The notes beneath the pieces are model-generated. The model was not told the origin of the DNA, searched no databases, and saw only the letters and a list, made by a program, of their open reading frames with translations. A stretch of 64,000 bases of DNA, from contig OU744723.1 of the NCBI GenBank assembly GCA_916613615.1, positions 66,534,239 to 66,598,238 on the forward strand, in the 5' to 3' direction. The position numbers and the translations under genes were made by a program. This DNA is from Steromphala cineraria (taxonomy: Eukaryota > Mollusca > Gastropoda > Trochida > Trochidae). Of this stretch, positions 32,825-45,574 are shown piece by piece; positions within the stretch are counted from its first letter, which is position 1, and each line of letters starts with the position of its first letter.

Positions 32825-34019
32825 GCGCTGCTAGTCGAATGGTGAAGAAAAACGAACATTCATATCAACAGAGGGCCTGACATCGATGAAAACAATTACA
32901 ATCAGTTGTCTTTGTAATAGTATAATGCCTTATATGAAAGTAAATGTCTATTTTTAGCTGAGAAAAGTCCCTGTGGAATGCGGAAGCGATGCAATGGCGG
33001 ACATCGACGAATGCCAAAGCGCACAGGGGCGATGTTTGCCACAACCAGATCTTATAGAACTCTCAAAGTTCCCAATTTTTCACCTTGATTGCAGATGACA
33101 ATCATACACATTTTTCTTTTCATACCGCTAGGTTTATCATCAGCGAAACTCAAATACCGCAAATCTCATGCATGGTCATTTTCATCGCCCGTGTTTTCAC
33201 CCAACTTTTGAAATCAAATTGGTTGACTCGAAATAAAGACCTATGGTTTGGCTTAAATTGGAATAAAGCTAAACAGAAATTATCAGCAGCCTGGAAAATG
33301 AACACATAATATTCCGTGCATTCTTTATGAAGAATTACTTTTTAGAAATTTTTTTAATTAATTTAAAACAAATAGCCTTTACTTCTTCGCATATATTTTT
33401 AATTTGGTTATGAAAATATAACCAATCCTATGTACATTAAGATCAAACAAGAATTAGATCCAGACTTAATCAAAACGAATACTCAAATTAATTCAATAAA
33501 TTAATTATAACGTAATTTCAGTTTCAGTATATTTTTTCATTTTTGATTATCCAAATGATAAAAATAAAATAAAAAAAACGCAAATAAGTTCTCCAGTCCT
33601 TTGCTGCACTATACATATATTTCAGGGATTTGTAAGGGTATTCTTTTTATAGTTACAGAAAATCCTGTTTCATGAAGGAGCACCACCTTGGGTAGTAGGA
33701 AATGGATATTTTTAACAATAAATTGGCTATATTCAGAGTTTAGCAATTTTCTGAATTTAAATTGGCCATGGCTTTTATATAAATAGTAAACTTAGAACTT
33801 CAAAGGGCCCCTTTTCATCAAATTTTACAAATTCCATGGGCTTTGGCCCCTGCCTTCCCCAATCTCTCTGAATTTCCTGATATTAAAAATTATTCAATCA
33901 AATAATAATTAGGAAAATATATGAATATCTTTAATTCTGCTTTGAAACTTTAAAAGGAGCTTAGGCCAAAAAGCTCAATTGTAAATGGTCAATTTTTATA
34001 CAATCAAATCAAAGATATG
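32825..34019. other. interior of the piggyBac-like element, no recognised gene
   Basis: AT-rich. One 74-codon frame (33085-33309) without motif. A GC-richer stretch at 32950-33040 (ATGGCGGACATCG) has no long frame. Confidence 0.4.
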
Positions 34020-36685
34020 ACCATTGGAAAAACATTTTATGCTTTAAGATTTACCTTGTTTTACAAAAATTCTTTTATGATTCATCTAATTATAAATCAT
34101 GAAGTTTGACTATAAAAGATGATCTGGATTAAAACAGTTTTCCTTTTTTTAAATTTTTAACATTTAAATCTCAAATGGCTATAAAGTCATTTTCAAAGTG
34201 TGCCTGCAATCTCTGTCATTTTTGATACTTGAACCCAGGCAATCAATTGTAAATAATGGCTGAATACTTTTAACTTTGTCTCTTTCAACAATATGCAAAC
34301 ATAACAAATATACTTGAAATAAGGCAAGCAGTCATGCAGTCTGTAAAAAATAAACACTATGAAAGATCAGCTCATTTATTAAGAAATCAGTTTTTCCTAC
34401 AGCTTCATGGAATATTCCTATCAGTCACATATATTCATATTCAGATAATATTTTGTTAAATGCTATTTTCTTTGTTATTAATCAAATTCAAAATGAATAT
34501 GAAAGTTGTTATTACTAAAAATTTCAGGTTCAGCTTCTAAATCTTCTTGCTTGTTATTTAACCAATTTATATAGGTTGAGTTACATACAGTTATAACTTT
34601 TATTCAAAATTACTTTTAAATTGTCAGTCTTGAATAGTTAACATTTTATTTCTTTATCATAGGGAGTTCCTCCTGATTAAAAGAACTAATTAAGTACTCA
34701 GTAAAATGTTCAACCTCAGAGTCTATCACAGTGTCTCTTCCTCCATGAATTTTATAAATTCATAAAGAATAATCCAATGTCAAAGCCTCCCTTGTTTCTT
34801 GACAGCTGGTCAGTCAACTCCCAGCACTTTTGTGTCATATGTGTTTCTTTTAAATTTATCCATTTCAGGAAAATTGCCTGAAAAAAAATCGTAAATCAAA
34901 ATTCAGGATTTTCAAAACAATTTCATAAATTGCACACAAATTTTCTGTTATAAATATAACCCATTAACTTAAAACTAGAATTACATATTTGTACAAATGA
35001 CATGAAGCTATTCTTAGACCAGACTATGATTAGGTAAAGAGGTTGGGTAGACATGAAATATTTCTAATTAATTATTCCTAAGATGGACATGAAATTATTC
35101 AAAAACATAAATGTTGACTTGTCAACAAAACAAAAACAGAGGAGGAAATATAGCTACAAAATATTGAGATCTATAAATCTTTAAGTATTTAGAAATTGAG
35201 AGAAATGCATAATAATGGTTCAAATATGAAATCATCACTGAACTCACTAGTTTAAATATCAATTCATTCATGAAATCATTAAAGTAGATTGAATATCCAA
35301 CAATTAAAAACTATACAACCAAAAATATGATAAATTTCTTAATAAGACTTGAATAATCATAAATTTGAATATTAATAATGAATATGGATATAAAAGAAAT
35401 AATTCTAAGTTATGATATTTCAAAATAAATCTGTTAAGATATCTGGGTAAATTGATATTCACAATCCAGAGAAAACTTATGTTCCATATCCACTTCATTC
35501 AGATATCACAAAACAACTTCAATTCCCAAAAAACTATAATATAGTCATAATCTTACTAATTTCATAAATAATGTGACATTAAATTAGCTGATCTGTGATT
35601 TCAAATTATATATAGGTGTATATGATGACATTTTACAGCTATTTGTTCAAACTGAATATTATCAAATATATCAATGTTTTTTAATTATTTTTAAAATGCC
35701 TGAATCTTTTATGATCCAGATTCCAAGCTAAATGACATTTGGAAAAATTTCATTACTCGACATAAAAACAATTGCCAATCAGGTGGCCCTGATAATTTGA
35801 TACTTTGTTTTAGTACTTACTTAGAATGCAAAGTTGCTGAGAATTGCGACGGTCAGGTAGACTGTATGTGACATCCGTGCGTTGTTTACATTTTCATATT
35901 TTTGGCACACGTCGATGTGGAACATTTGTTGAACCTCGATTTACACCACAATAATAACATCACGCCCTTCAAATCTCAGTTTCGGTATGGTCCTTAAGAA
36001 ATCCATGACAAAATTCGTCAGATACTGTATCATGACTGGCGAGATGGAAATAGATTTAAGGGCCGCATTACAGTCTAGCTGACACTTGAAGAGGAATTCG
36101 AAGTGATTGTTTGTGTCTGGCAAGCGGCACGAGGCGAAATGGCGAGGCCTTCTGTAATCCTTGTTGAAATAGTTTATCAAATTATTTCACTGCACCAACG
36201 TTGATTTATTTTGACCCAATGTCATCTCAATCATAGTTCATATGCAAAAACTTTGCAGTTGGAAAAATGTTTCCGAGCGCGACAAAAACTCTATGTGAAG
36301 ATGTAGGTCATGTTATAGACGCGACTATTTCCCGCACAGCTGATCACTAACGTTACCTACCTAGATGTACCTCAAACGAAATGCGATTGTTTAAATCATT
36401 TTGGAAATTAATATTTTAATTTCATCCAGATATTTCACAAAGAAATTAACAAAGAATTTGTTTGTTTCAACATTCAAAGAAAGGATTGTTATTCTGTAAA
36501 CAAAAAATATAAAATATATGATTTTTCAAATGAAATTTACATGCCGTAGAAAGTGAAAGTGATTGAACAAACATCGTTGAGATGTTATCAGTTTAATTTT
36601 GGTTACACTGTAAACATGCAGTCATTTCAATTGCAAATATCCCTAGAGCACCTAGCACGTTCACGGCCATTGTCTCCGGGCCTTA
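34020..36685. repeat. 2.67-kb duplicated block B, copy 1
   Basis: Nearly identical to 39827-42498 (a handful of substitutions and small indels). It is very AT-rich except for the exon-like part at 35821-36190. The left junction of the second copy (39826/39827) falls inside the DIRS-like fragment, at the word ACCATTGG. Confidence 0.9.
35821..36180 (-). other. exon-like ORF in block B, unrecognised
   Basis: On the minus strand a Met at 36180 opens INYFNKDYRRPRHFASCRLP, continuing to LRTIPKLRFEGRDVIIVV and a TAA at about 35941. Beyond this single stop the frame stays open (KIEVQQMFHIDVCQKYEN-like) to CTAA-GTAAGT at about 35815, a good splice donor. Local base composition is richer in GC than its surroundings. 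It looks like a first exon of a host-derived gene carried in the element. The copy at 41628-41987 is the same. Confidence 0.35.
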
Positions 36686-36686
36686 A

Positions 36687-38417
36687 TGGGGGTGTCACAC
36701 TTACGTTCATTTACCTAGTTAAACGTAGTTCATTGAATGTAGCCACAAAACCGCTAACGTGCCGAAAATGAGTGCATTTTAGTAACTACGTAAAACAACG
36801 TTTCATTATAGGTTCGTTCACTACGTGTAAGTACGATTAAGTACATATAAGAACGTTTTACTAGGTTTAACAACGGATAACTACGTTCATTGAACAACTG
36901 ACTAGCTACGTTTGTCTACGTTTAACCACGTTGATCTACATTTAAGAACGTTTATTAGTACAACTAAGTAGGTTGAACTACGTTGAAACACGTTTAGGTA
37001 CGTCAAAGTACGTTAAAGTAGGGTCAATCACGGCACTACAGTGGTAGGGTATATAAAGACACACGTTTATGTATTTTATTCTATCTCCAATTCGGACATA
37101 CGTGTATGATATTGACCGTGTAATGGCCTACGAAGGAGCAAGTGACGGACCCACCATCTTCGAATTCATTGTTTTTGTCCCCCGCCCCACGAAGTGCGAA
37201 GCGGGGAATATAGTATTCAGCTCCGTACGTACGTCCGTCCGTCCATCCGTCCGTCTCGCGTCTTGTTAGCGCGTTATCTCGGTTTTGGTGACCATGACCT
37301 AATTCTCAAGGTCAGGACGGGACTTTGACCAGTGTGTAAAGCCTTGTATGCGCGACATCTCACAAACCCTTCTACCTAGAGCCTTCAAACTTAGTATCTG
37401 TCCTCATTGGGTGAATACGCAGAAAACAGTCAGTTTGGTGACATTGACCTAATTTTCAAGGTCACGACAGGACTTTGACCAGTGCGTAAAGCCTAGATAG
37501 CGAAAAAACCTTGACATCGTTTTAAGAGTAACTTTGAGACACCAAGCGACAATCCCTTTTAGTCAATTTCTCTCTTGCGGCGGGGGACATGGTCACGTTA
37601 GTGACAACTACTTGTTCTCTGCGTTTCGTCGTCCATTTCGATTTTGTTAATATAGAGAGCAACACATATCATTTCTTTGTTGATAGAAGCTAATGCTGTA
37701 TCATTTTCACCTTCCTTTCACTCATCCTCTTTCAGTTGTGAAATGAATAGTGTTAAAACGCATACTAGGTGTCTCAGTCAATTGTGACCAAAGGTACAAA
37801 TAAATAAATCTACCTAGTTAGGCGTAGTTTATCGTAGATTAACGTAGTTCTGCTTACTTAAGTGTAGTTAGATGTAGGGAAACGTACTTAAACGTCAAAG
37901 TCTAAATACGAAATGTACCAAAACGTAGTTACACGGAATTGATACCGTAGTTAACCGTACTTATACCTAGTTTTGTGTACTTAAACGTTCTTCAACTCAG
38001 ATGAAACAAGTGTAGTTTATCGTAGTTTAACGTAGTCAGACGTAGTACGACGTTCTAGAATGTACTTAAACGTACGAAAACGTACTCGAGACCTAGTAAA
38101 GTGTAGTAAATTGTGGAAAAGTTGTACTACGTTAAAGAACGTTCTTAACTAGGTTCAACTACGATGAACTAAGTTCACATTTTCAATTAACTACGTCCAA
38201 CTACATTGAACTACGTTTCTGGAAACGTAGTTCGGAAATGCTAAACTTTGAACATGTCCAAAAGTTAAATCACAAACTACGTTTGTCTCACGTCTATGTC
38301 TACGTTTTGAGCACGGATAACTAAGTATAACTACGGATAACTAGGCTTAAGTACAGTTTACTGCGTTAAAGTACGTTCTGCATCACTACGTTCATAAACG
38401 TAAGTGTGACTGGGGCA
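36687..38417. mobile_element. PIF/Harbinger-like non-autonomous element with ACGT-word arrays
   Basis: Ends TGGGGGTGTCACACTTACGT and, reverse-complemented, TGCCCCAGTCACACTTACGT; flanking TAA at 36684-36686 and 38418-38420. The empty site CCTTAAGCC is present at 42494-42502 and 43199-43207. A 3-bp TAA duplication and GTCACACTT-type ends fit PIF/Harbinger. Two arrays (36700-37030, 37800-38405) hold dozens of degenerate 9-11-bp words of the form AACTACGTT or its complement. The middle has a second insertion. Confidence 0.85.
37172..37590. repeat. GTCCCCCGCC-ended mollusc repeat, nested
   Basis: Starts TTTTTGTCCCCCGCCCC and ends GGCGGGGGACATGG, so about 11 bp of terminal inverted repeat (TGTCCCCCGCC). 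Inside are (TCCG)n, and GACCTAATTxTCAAGGTCA occurs twice. No coding. It interrupts the spacer between the two word arrays. Confidence 0.7.
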
Positions 38418-38499
38418 TAAGCCACTGCAACACTGAAACACTTACTACTGTGTCGTAAGCAAACTGTTACGTCACACAACATTTGTGAGTCATAAAGGG

Positions 38500-38530
38500 T
38501 TAATGGAACAGTATTGCGGCCACTTTTTTA
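38500..38530 (+). mobile_element. DIRS-like 5' part, shattered copy (second piece)
   Basis: TTAATGGAACAGTATTGCGG, equal to about 138-170 of E1, wedged between the piggyBac-like element and the next repeat. Confidence 0.85.
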
Positions 38531-39385
38531 TGGCCCCGAATCGAAGATTCCGGGGGTATATTGTTTTTCACCTGTCCGTCTGTCCGTCTGTCCGTCTGTC
38601 CGTCCGTCTGTCCGTTTGTCCACAAAAACGTTAACCTTGGTCATAACTTTTGATTGGTCGGAGCTAGGTCTTTGATAATTGACATATGGATCCCTTGTGA
38701 TGAGACCTTTCAGATGACACCATGACATTTGAACTTGTGACCTTGACCTTGACACAGCGAGCATTTTCAGAAAACTTTAACCTTGGCTATAGCTTCTATA
38801 CTGTCAGTGCTAGGTCTTTGATACTTGACATGTGTATTCCTTGTGATGAGACCTTTCATATGACACCATGATATTTGACCTTGTGACCTTGTCCGTCCGT
38901 CTGTCCGTTTGTCCACAAAAACTTTAACCTTGGTCATAACTTTTGATTGGTCAGAGCTAGGTCTTTGATACTTGACATATGGATCCCTTGTGATGAGACC
39001 TTTCAGATGACACCATGACATTTGACCTTGTGACCTTGACCTTGACACAGCGAGCATTTTCCGAAAACTTTAACCTTGGCTATAGTTTCTATACTGTCAG
39101 TGCTAGGTCTTTGATACTTGACTATTCTCTTGTGATGAGGCCTTTCAGATGACACCATGATATTTGACCTTGTGACCTTGACGTCCGTATCTCCGTTTGT
39201 CCACACAAACTTTAACCTTGGTCATAACTTTTGATTGGTCAGAGCTAGGTCTTTGATACTTGACATATGGATCCCTTGTGATGAGACCTTTCAGATGACA
39301 CCATGACATTTGACCTTGTGACCTTGACCTTGACACAGCGAGCAGGATGCATCCGGGGGCATTCGTGTTTCATAAACACATCTTG
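38531..39385. repeat. GACCTTG-rich tandem-unit element, copy 1
   Basis: Inserted with a TTTA target duplication (38527-38530 and 39386-39389), judged against E1 at about 166-169. Starts TGGCCCCGAATCGAAG and ends CATAAACACATCTTG. It has (GTCC/GTCT)n at the start, then three or four units of about 150-240 bp with AACTTTAACCTTGG, GAGCTAGGTCTTTGAT, GATGAGACCTTTCA and TTTGACCTTGTGACCTTGAC. Long minus-strand frames across it are repeat artefacts. Confidence 0.75.
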
Positions 39386-39826
39386 TTTACATTTATTTTT
39401 ATTGCACTGGAAGCGGTAATGGGTACAAGATTGTGTTCGTGCCTTAATTTGCTATAATTTGCTAACTACATACTTGCAGTTGGGACAAGATGCTTTTGTA
39501 GCTAACAGGCCTACACTTTTGCAATATTTTATAAAAGAGAATTAAAGTTTTCACCAAAAGATGCACCATCATTAGTTGAGCTTGTACTAGGTCCTATCAG
39601 TAAATCTCGTTCAGGCTTAACGTCAATATTGGCACTAAAAGCAAACAAGCTATCACTGTCTGAAGAGTCAGAGTCGGAAGTTATACATCGAAATTTTGAT
39701 TGTCAACACGGGATACTGTCAGATACAGAACTACTGGCAAACAAATCGGCACTTACAACGTTCTTTCTCTTTCTAGACATTTTTATTGCTATGAACTAGC
39801 ACTATACAACTCACCTTTTATATGTA
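39386..39826 (+). mobile_element. DIRS-like 5' part, shattered copy (third piece)
   Basis: Matches E1 about 166-590 (TTTACATTTATTTTTATTGC to TTTATATGTAAC) and then breaks into block B copy 2. Confidence 0.85.
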
Positions 39827-42498
39827 ACCATTGGAAAAACATTTTATGCTTTAAGATTTACCTTGTTTTAAAAAAATTCTTTTATGATTCATCTAATTAT
39901 AAATCATGAAGTTTGACTATAAAAGATGATCTGGATTAAAACAGTTTTCCTTTTTTTAAATTTTTAACATTTAAATCTCAAATGGCTATAAAGTCATTTT
40001 CAAAGTGTGCCTGCAATCTCTGTCATTTTTGATACTTGAACCCAGGCAATCAATTGTAAATAATGGCTGAATACTTTTAACTTTGTCTCTTTCAACAATA
40101 TGCAAACATAACAAATATACTTGAAATAAGGCAAGCAGTCATGCAGTCTGTAAAAAATAAACACTATGAAAGATCAGCTCATTTATTAAGAAATCAGTTT
40201 TTCCTACAGCTTCATGGAATATTCCTATCAGTCATATATATTCATATTCAGATAATATTTTGTTAAATGCTATTTTCTTTGTTATTAATCAAATTCAAAA
40301 TGAATATGAAAGTTGTTATTACTAAAAATTTCAGGTTCAGCTTCTAAATCTTCTTGCTTGTTATTTAACCAATTTATATAGGTTGAGTTACATACAGTTA
40401 TAACTTTTATTCAAAATTACTTTTAAATTGTCAGTCTTGAATAGTTAACATTTTATTTCTTTATCATAGGGAGTTCCTCCTCATTAAAAGAACTAATTAA
40501 GTACTCAGTAAAATGTTCAACCTCAGAGTCTATCACAGTGTCTCTTCCTCCATGAATTTTATAAATTCATAAAGAATAATCCAATGTCAAAGCCTCCCTT
40601 GTTTCTTGACAGCTGGTCAGTCAACTCCCAGCACTTTTGTGTCATATGTGTTTCTTTTAAATTTATCCATTTCAGGAAAATTGCCTGAAAAAAAATCATA
40701 AATCAAAATTCAGGATTTTCAAAACAATTTCATAAATTGCACACAAATGTTCTGTTATAAATATAACCCATTAACTTAAAACTAGAATTACATATTTGTG
40801 CAAATGACATGAAGCTATTCTTAGACCAGACTATGATTAGGTAAAGAGGTTGGGTAGACATGAAATATTTCTAATTAATTATTCCTAAGATGGACATGAA
40901 ATTATTCAAAAACATAAATGTTGACTTGTCAACAAAACAAAAACAGAGGAGGAAATATAGCTACAAAATATTGAGATCTATAAATCTTTAAGTATTTAGA
41001 AATTGAGAGAAATGCATAATAATGGTTCAAATATGAAATCATTACTGAACTCACTAGTTTAAATATCAATTCATTCATGAAATCATTAAAGTAGATTGAA
41101 TATCCAACAATTAAAAACTATACAACCAAAAATATGATAAATTTCTTAATAAGACTTGAATAATCATAAATTTGAATATTAATAATGAATATGGATATAA
41201 AAGAAATAATTCTAAGTTATGATATTTCAAAATAAATCTGTTAAGATATCTGGGTAAATTGATATTCACAATCCAGAGAAAACTTATGTTCCACATCCAC
41301 TTCATTCAGATATCACAAAACAACTTCAATTCCCAAAAAACTATAATATAGTCATAATCTTACTAATTTCATAAATAATGTGACATTAAATTAGCTGATC
41401 TGTGATTTCAAATTATATATAGGTGTATATGATGACATTTTACAGCTATTTGTTCAAACTGAATATTATCAAATATATCAATGTTTTTTAATTATTTTTA
41501 AAATGCCTGAATCTTTTATGATCCAGATTCCAAGCTAAATGACATTTGGAAAAATTTCATTACTCGACATAAAAACAATTGCCAATCAGGTGGCCCTGAT
41601 AATTTGATACTTTGTTTTAGTACTTACTTAGAATGCAAAGTTGCTGAGAATTGCGACGGTCAGGTAGACTGTATGTGACATCCGTGCGTTGTTTACATTT
41701 TCATATTTTTGGCACACGTCGATGTGGAACATTTGTTGAACCTCGATTTACACCACAATAATAACATCACGCCCTTCAAATCTCAGTTTCGGTATGGTCC
41801 TTAAGAAATCCATGACAAAATTCGTCAGATACTGTATCATGACTGGCGAGATGGAAATAGATTTAAGGGCCGCATTACAGTCTAGCTGACACTTGAAGAG
41901 GAATTCGAAGTGATTGTTTGTGTCTGGCAAGCGGCATGAGGCGAAATGGCGAGGCCTTCTGTAATCCTTGTTGAAATAGTTTATCAAATTATTTCACTGC
42001 ACCAACGTTGATTTATCTTGACCCAATGTCATCTCAATCATAGTTCATATGCAAAAACTTTGCAGTTGGAAAAATGTTTCCGAGCGCGACAAAAACTCTA
42101 TGTGAAGATGTAGGTCATGTTATAGACGCGACTATTTCCCGCACAGCTGATCACTAACGTTACCTACCTAGATGTACCTCAAATGAAATGCGATTGTTTA
42201 AATCATTTTGAATATTAATATTTTAATTTCATCCAGATATTTCACAAAGAAATTAACAAAGAATTTGTTTGTTTCAACATTCAAAGAAAGGATTGTTATT
42301 CTGTAAACAAAAAAATATAAAATATATGATTTTTCAAATGAAATTTACATGCCGTAGAAAGTGAAAGTGATTGAACAAACATCGTTGAGACTTATTATTA
42401 TCAGTTTAATTTTGGTTACACTGTAAACATGCAGTCATTTCAATTGCAAATATCCCTAGAGCACCTAGCACGTTCATGGCCATTGTCTCCGGGCCTTA
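39827..42498. repeat. 2.67-kb duplicated block B, copy 2
   Basis: See 34020-36685. Here the block runs on through CCTTAAGCCACTG without the Harbinger-like insertion, so the duplication predates that insertion or the insertion hit only copy 1. It contains the copy of the exon-like minus-strand frame (41628-41987). Confidence 0.9.
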
Positions 42499-43288
42499 AG
42501 CCACTGCAACACTGAAACACTTACTACTGTGACGTAAGCAAACTGTTACGTCACACAACATTTGTGAGTCATAAAGGGTTAATGGAACAGTATTGCGGCC
42601 ACTTTTTTATGGCCCCGAATCGAAGATTCCGGGGGTATATTGTTTTTCACCTGTCCGTCTGTCCGTCCGTCTGTCCGTTTGTCCACAAAAACGTTAACCT
42701 TGGTCATAACTTTTGATTGGTCGGAGCTAGGTCTTTGATAATTGACATATGGATCCCTTGTGATGAGACCTTTCAGATGACACCATGACATTTGAACTTG
42801 TGACCTTGACCTTGACACAGCGAGCATTTTCAGAAAACTTTAACCTTGGCTATAGCTTCTATACTGTCAGTGCTAGGTATGTACCTCAAACGAAATGCGA
42901 TTGTTTAAATCATTTTGGAAATTAATATTTTAATTTCATCCAGATATTTCACAAAGAAATTAACAAATAATTTTTTTGTTTCAACATTCAAAGTAAGGAT
43001 TGTTATTCTGTAAACAAAAAATATAAAATATATGATTTTTCAAATGAAATTTACATGCCGTAGAAAGTGAAAGTGATTGAACAAACATCGTTGAGACTTA
43101 TTATTATCAGTTTAATTTTGGTTACACTGTAAACATGCAGTCATTTCAATTGCAAATATCCCTAGAGCACCTAGCACGTTCACGGCCATTGTCTCCGGGC
43201 CTTAAGCCACTGCAACACTGAAACACTTACTACTGTGACGTAAGCAAACTGTTACGTCACACAACATTTGTGAGTCATAAAGGGTTAA
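42170..43288. repeat. further tandem duplication of the piggyBac-like right end
   Basis: The stretch from TGTACCTCAAA to the element's terminal GGG-TTAA occurs at 42173-42582 and again at 42880-43288, with the start of the GACCTTG-rich element (42610-42877) between. The junction at 42877/42878 joins GCTAGGT to ATGTACCTC. Confidence 0.8.
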
Positions 43289-43315
43289 TGGAACAGTATT
43301 GCGGCCACTTTTTTA

Positions 43316-44007
43316 TGGCCCCGAATCGAAGATTCCGGGGGTATATTGATTTCACCTGTCCGTCTGTCCGTCCGTCTGTCCGTTTGTCCACAAAAACGTT
43401 AACCTTGGTCATAACTTTTGATTGGTCGGAGCTAGGTCTTTGATACTTGACATGTGTATTCCTTGTGATGAGACCTTTCATATGACACCATGATATTTGA
43501 CCTTGTGACCTTGTCCGTCCGTCTGTCCGTTTGTCCACAAAAACTTTAACCTTGGTCATAACTTTTGATTGGTCAGAGCTAGGTCTTTGATACTTGACAA
43601 ATGGATCCCTTGTGATGAGACCTTTCAGATGACACCATGAAATTTGACCTTGTGACCTTGACCTTGACACAGCGAGCATTTTCCGAAAACTTTAACCTTG
43701 GCTATAGTTTCTATACTGTCAGTGCTAGGTCTTTGATACTTGACTATTCTCTTGTGATGAGGCCTTTCAGATGACACCATGATATTTGACCTTGTGACCT
43801 TGACGTCCGTATCTCCGTTTGTCCACACAAACTTTAACCTTGGTCATAACTTTTGATTGGTCAGAGCTAGGTCTTTGATACTTGACATATGGATCCCTTG
43901 TGATGAGACCTTTCAGATGACACCATGACATTTGACCTTGTGACCTTGACCTTGACACAGCGAGCAGGATGCATCCGGGGGCATTCGTGTTTCATAAACA
44001 CATCTTG
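43316..44007. repeat. GACCTTG-rich tandem-unit element, further copy
   Basis: Same left end (TGGCCCCGAATC) and right end (CATAAACACATCTTG) as 38531-39385, but with fewer internal units. It is followed by the DIRS-like copy E3 at 44008. Confidence 0.8.
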
Positions 44008-45574
44008 TTTACATTTATTTTTATTGCACTGGAAGCGGTAATGGGTACAAGATTGTGTTCGTGCCTTAATTTGCTATAATTTGCTAACTACACACTTGCA
44101 GTTGGGACAAGATGCTTTTGTAGCTAACAGGCCTACACTTTTGCAATATTTTATAAAAGAGAATTAAAGTTATCACCAAAAGATGCACCATCATTAGTTG
44201 AGCTTGTACTAGGTCCTATCAGTAAATCTCGTTCAGGCTTTTCGTCAATATTGGCACTAAAAGCAAACAAGCTATCACTGTCTGAAGAGTCAGAGTCGGA
44301 AGTTATTCATCGAAATTTTGATTGTCACCACGGGATACTGTCTGATACAGAACTACTGGCAAACAAATCGGCACTTACAACGTTCTTTCTCTTTCTAGAC
44401 ATTTTTATTGCTATGAACTAGCACTATACAACTCACCTTTTATATGTAACTGAACATCAAAAGTCTCACAATGCACGTGCGAAATGTGAATTTCATGGAT
44501 AACAAGCTTCATACAATGACAAGACTGATAGCTTCATATCAAACGCAATACTTGAAATGTACAAGAAACACACCATGCGATGTTATTTGCATAGATATCA
44601 ACAACATTATGACAAACCAATAAGAAATATAAACACATGAAAATGAACCATTTTTATTATTTACTATACAAAAAAATACATTATTTAAAAAGTGTTATGG
44701 ACATTTTAAATACACTATCTGGGGACTCGAACATGTGTCGTCTGTACGATAGACACAATCACCTGTCACCATGTGATCATGACTACAACAATGATCAGAC
44801 AGCGGTACAACCTTAGTGAGATATAGGGAGAAAACAAATACTAGGGAGAAGTGAGAGTAGAGAATCTTTTTAATAATCTTCTATCCCCCCTTTAAACACT
44901 TTTAAAAAAATAATCAGGACCCCTTTTTAAAAAAAAAAACCTACTTCAAAAGAAGGGAATGCCAATTTTTAAAAATGGGAGTTATGGACTGGGCCGCCAG
45001 TCAAGATGTGATAAACAAGGATGATTGGTGATATGAAGATTTATTGATATGATTGATGGATCTGTTGCTGAGTTACAACAATCTGGAAATGAAATAATGT
45101 GTTTCCACCTCAGCAACAGAAATTGGAGTGAGGTGAGAAACAGTTAGGCAAAGGAAGTGGTAACAGAGGACTACAGTAGCCAATTAGGAAGCCTTTGATG
45201 TGACCTATAAATATAATAGGGGAAGCCCAAGGTGGGTAGCCTATAAAGCTGAGCTAAAAAAGAGTAGAAAGTGAAGGGAGTTGCTTGTTGGCAAGGCTCC
45301 TGAAGCAGAAGAATACAGGTGAATAATGTATAGGGGTGATGTTCGATGGCAAACAAGTACAACAGAAGACATGAACATTTAACACATTATGAATGAAGAA
45401 ATGATATGGATGATGACTTTATAGGTGATTTAGGCAAAATGTGAATTATGTCCTGTCACATTTGCATTGATAGAAAGTTTAATTTACCGGTAGTTTGTTT
45501 ACTAGCCCCTCTGTGTGTTTATATACGTAGCGGTTATGATTGTTTTCTCCACATGGTCATTATGTGTTTTGCAG

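Larger units (their letters stand above)
32658..38499. mobile_element. piggyBac-like element (TTAA target), composite
   Basis: The ancestral site in copies E1/E2 is CCTTAATGG (about 136-144 and 4476-4484). Here the element starts CCCTTTAAGG (left TTAA decayed to AA) and ends ATAAAGGG followed by TTAA at 38500-38503. TIRs of 8-9 bp (CCCTTTA), a TTAA target and subterminal hairpins fit piggyBac. No transposase is recognised in its 5.8 kb; about 1.7 kb is a later nested element. The right end recurs at 42578 and 43284 through duplication. Confidence 0.75.

Noticed and set aside
38528..39336. Minus-strand proteins with repeated SRSRSQGQMSWCHLKGL
   Set aside because: Frames through a non-coding GACCTTG-rich tandem repeat; similarity among them reflects the DNA repeat.
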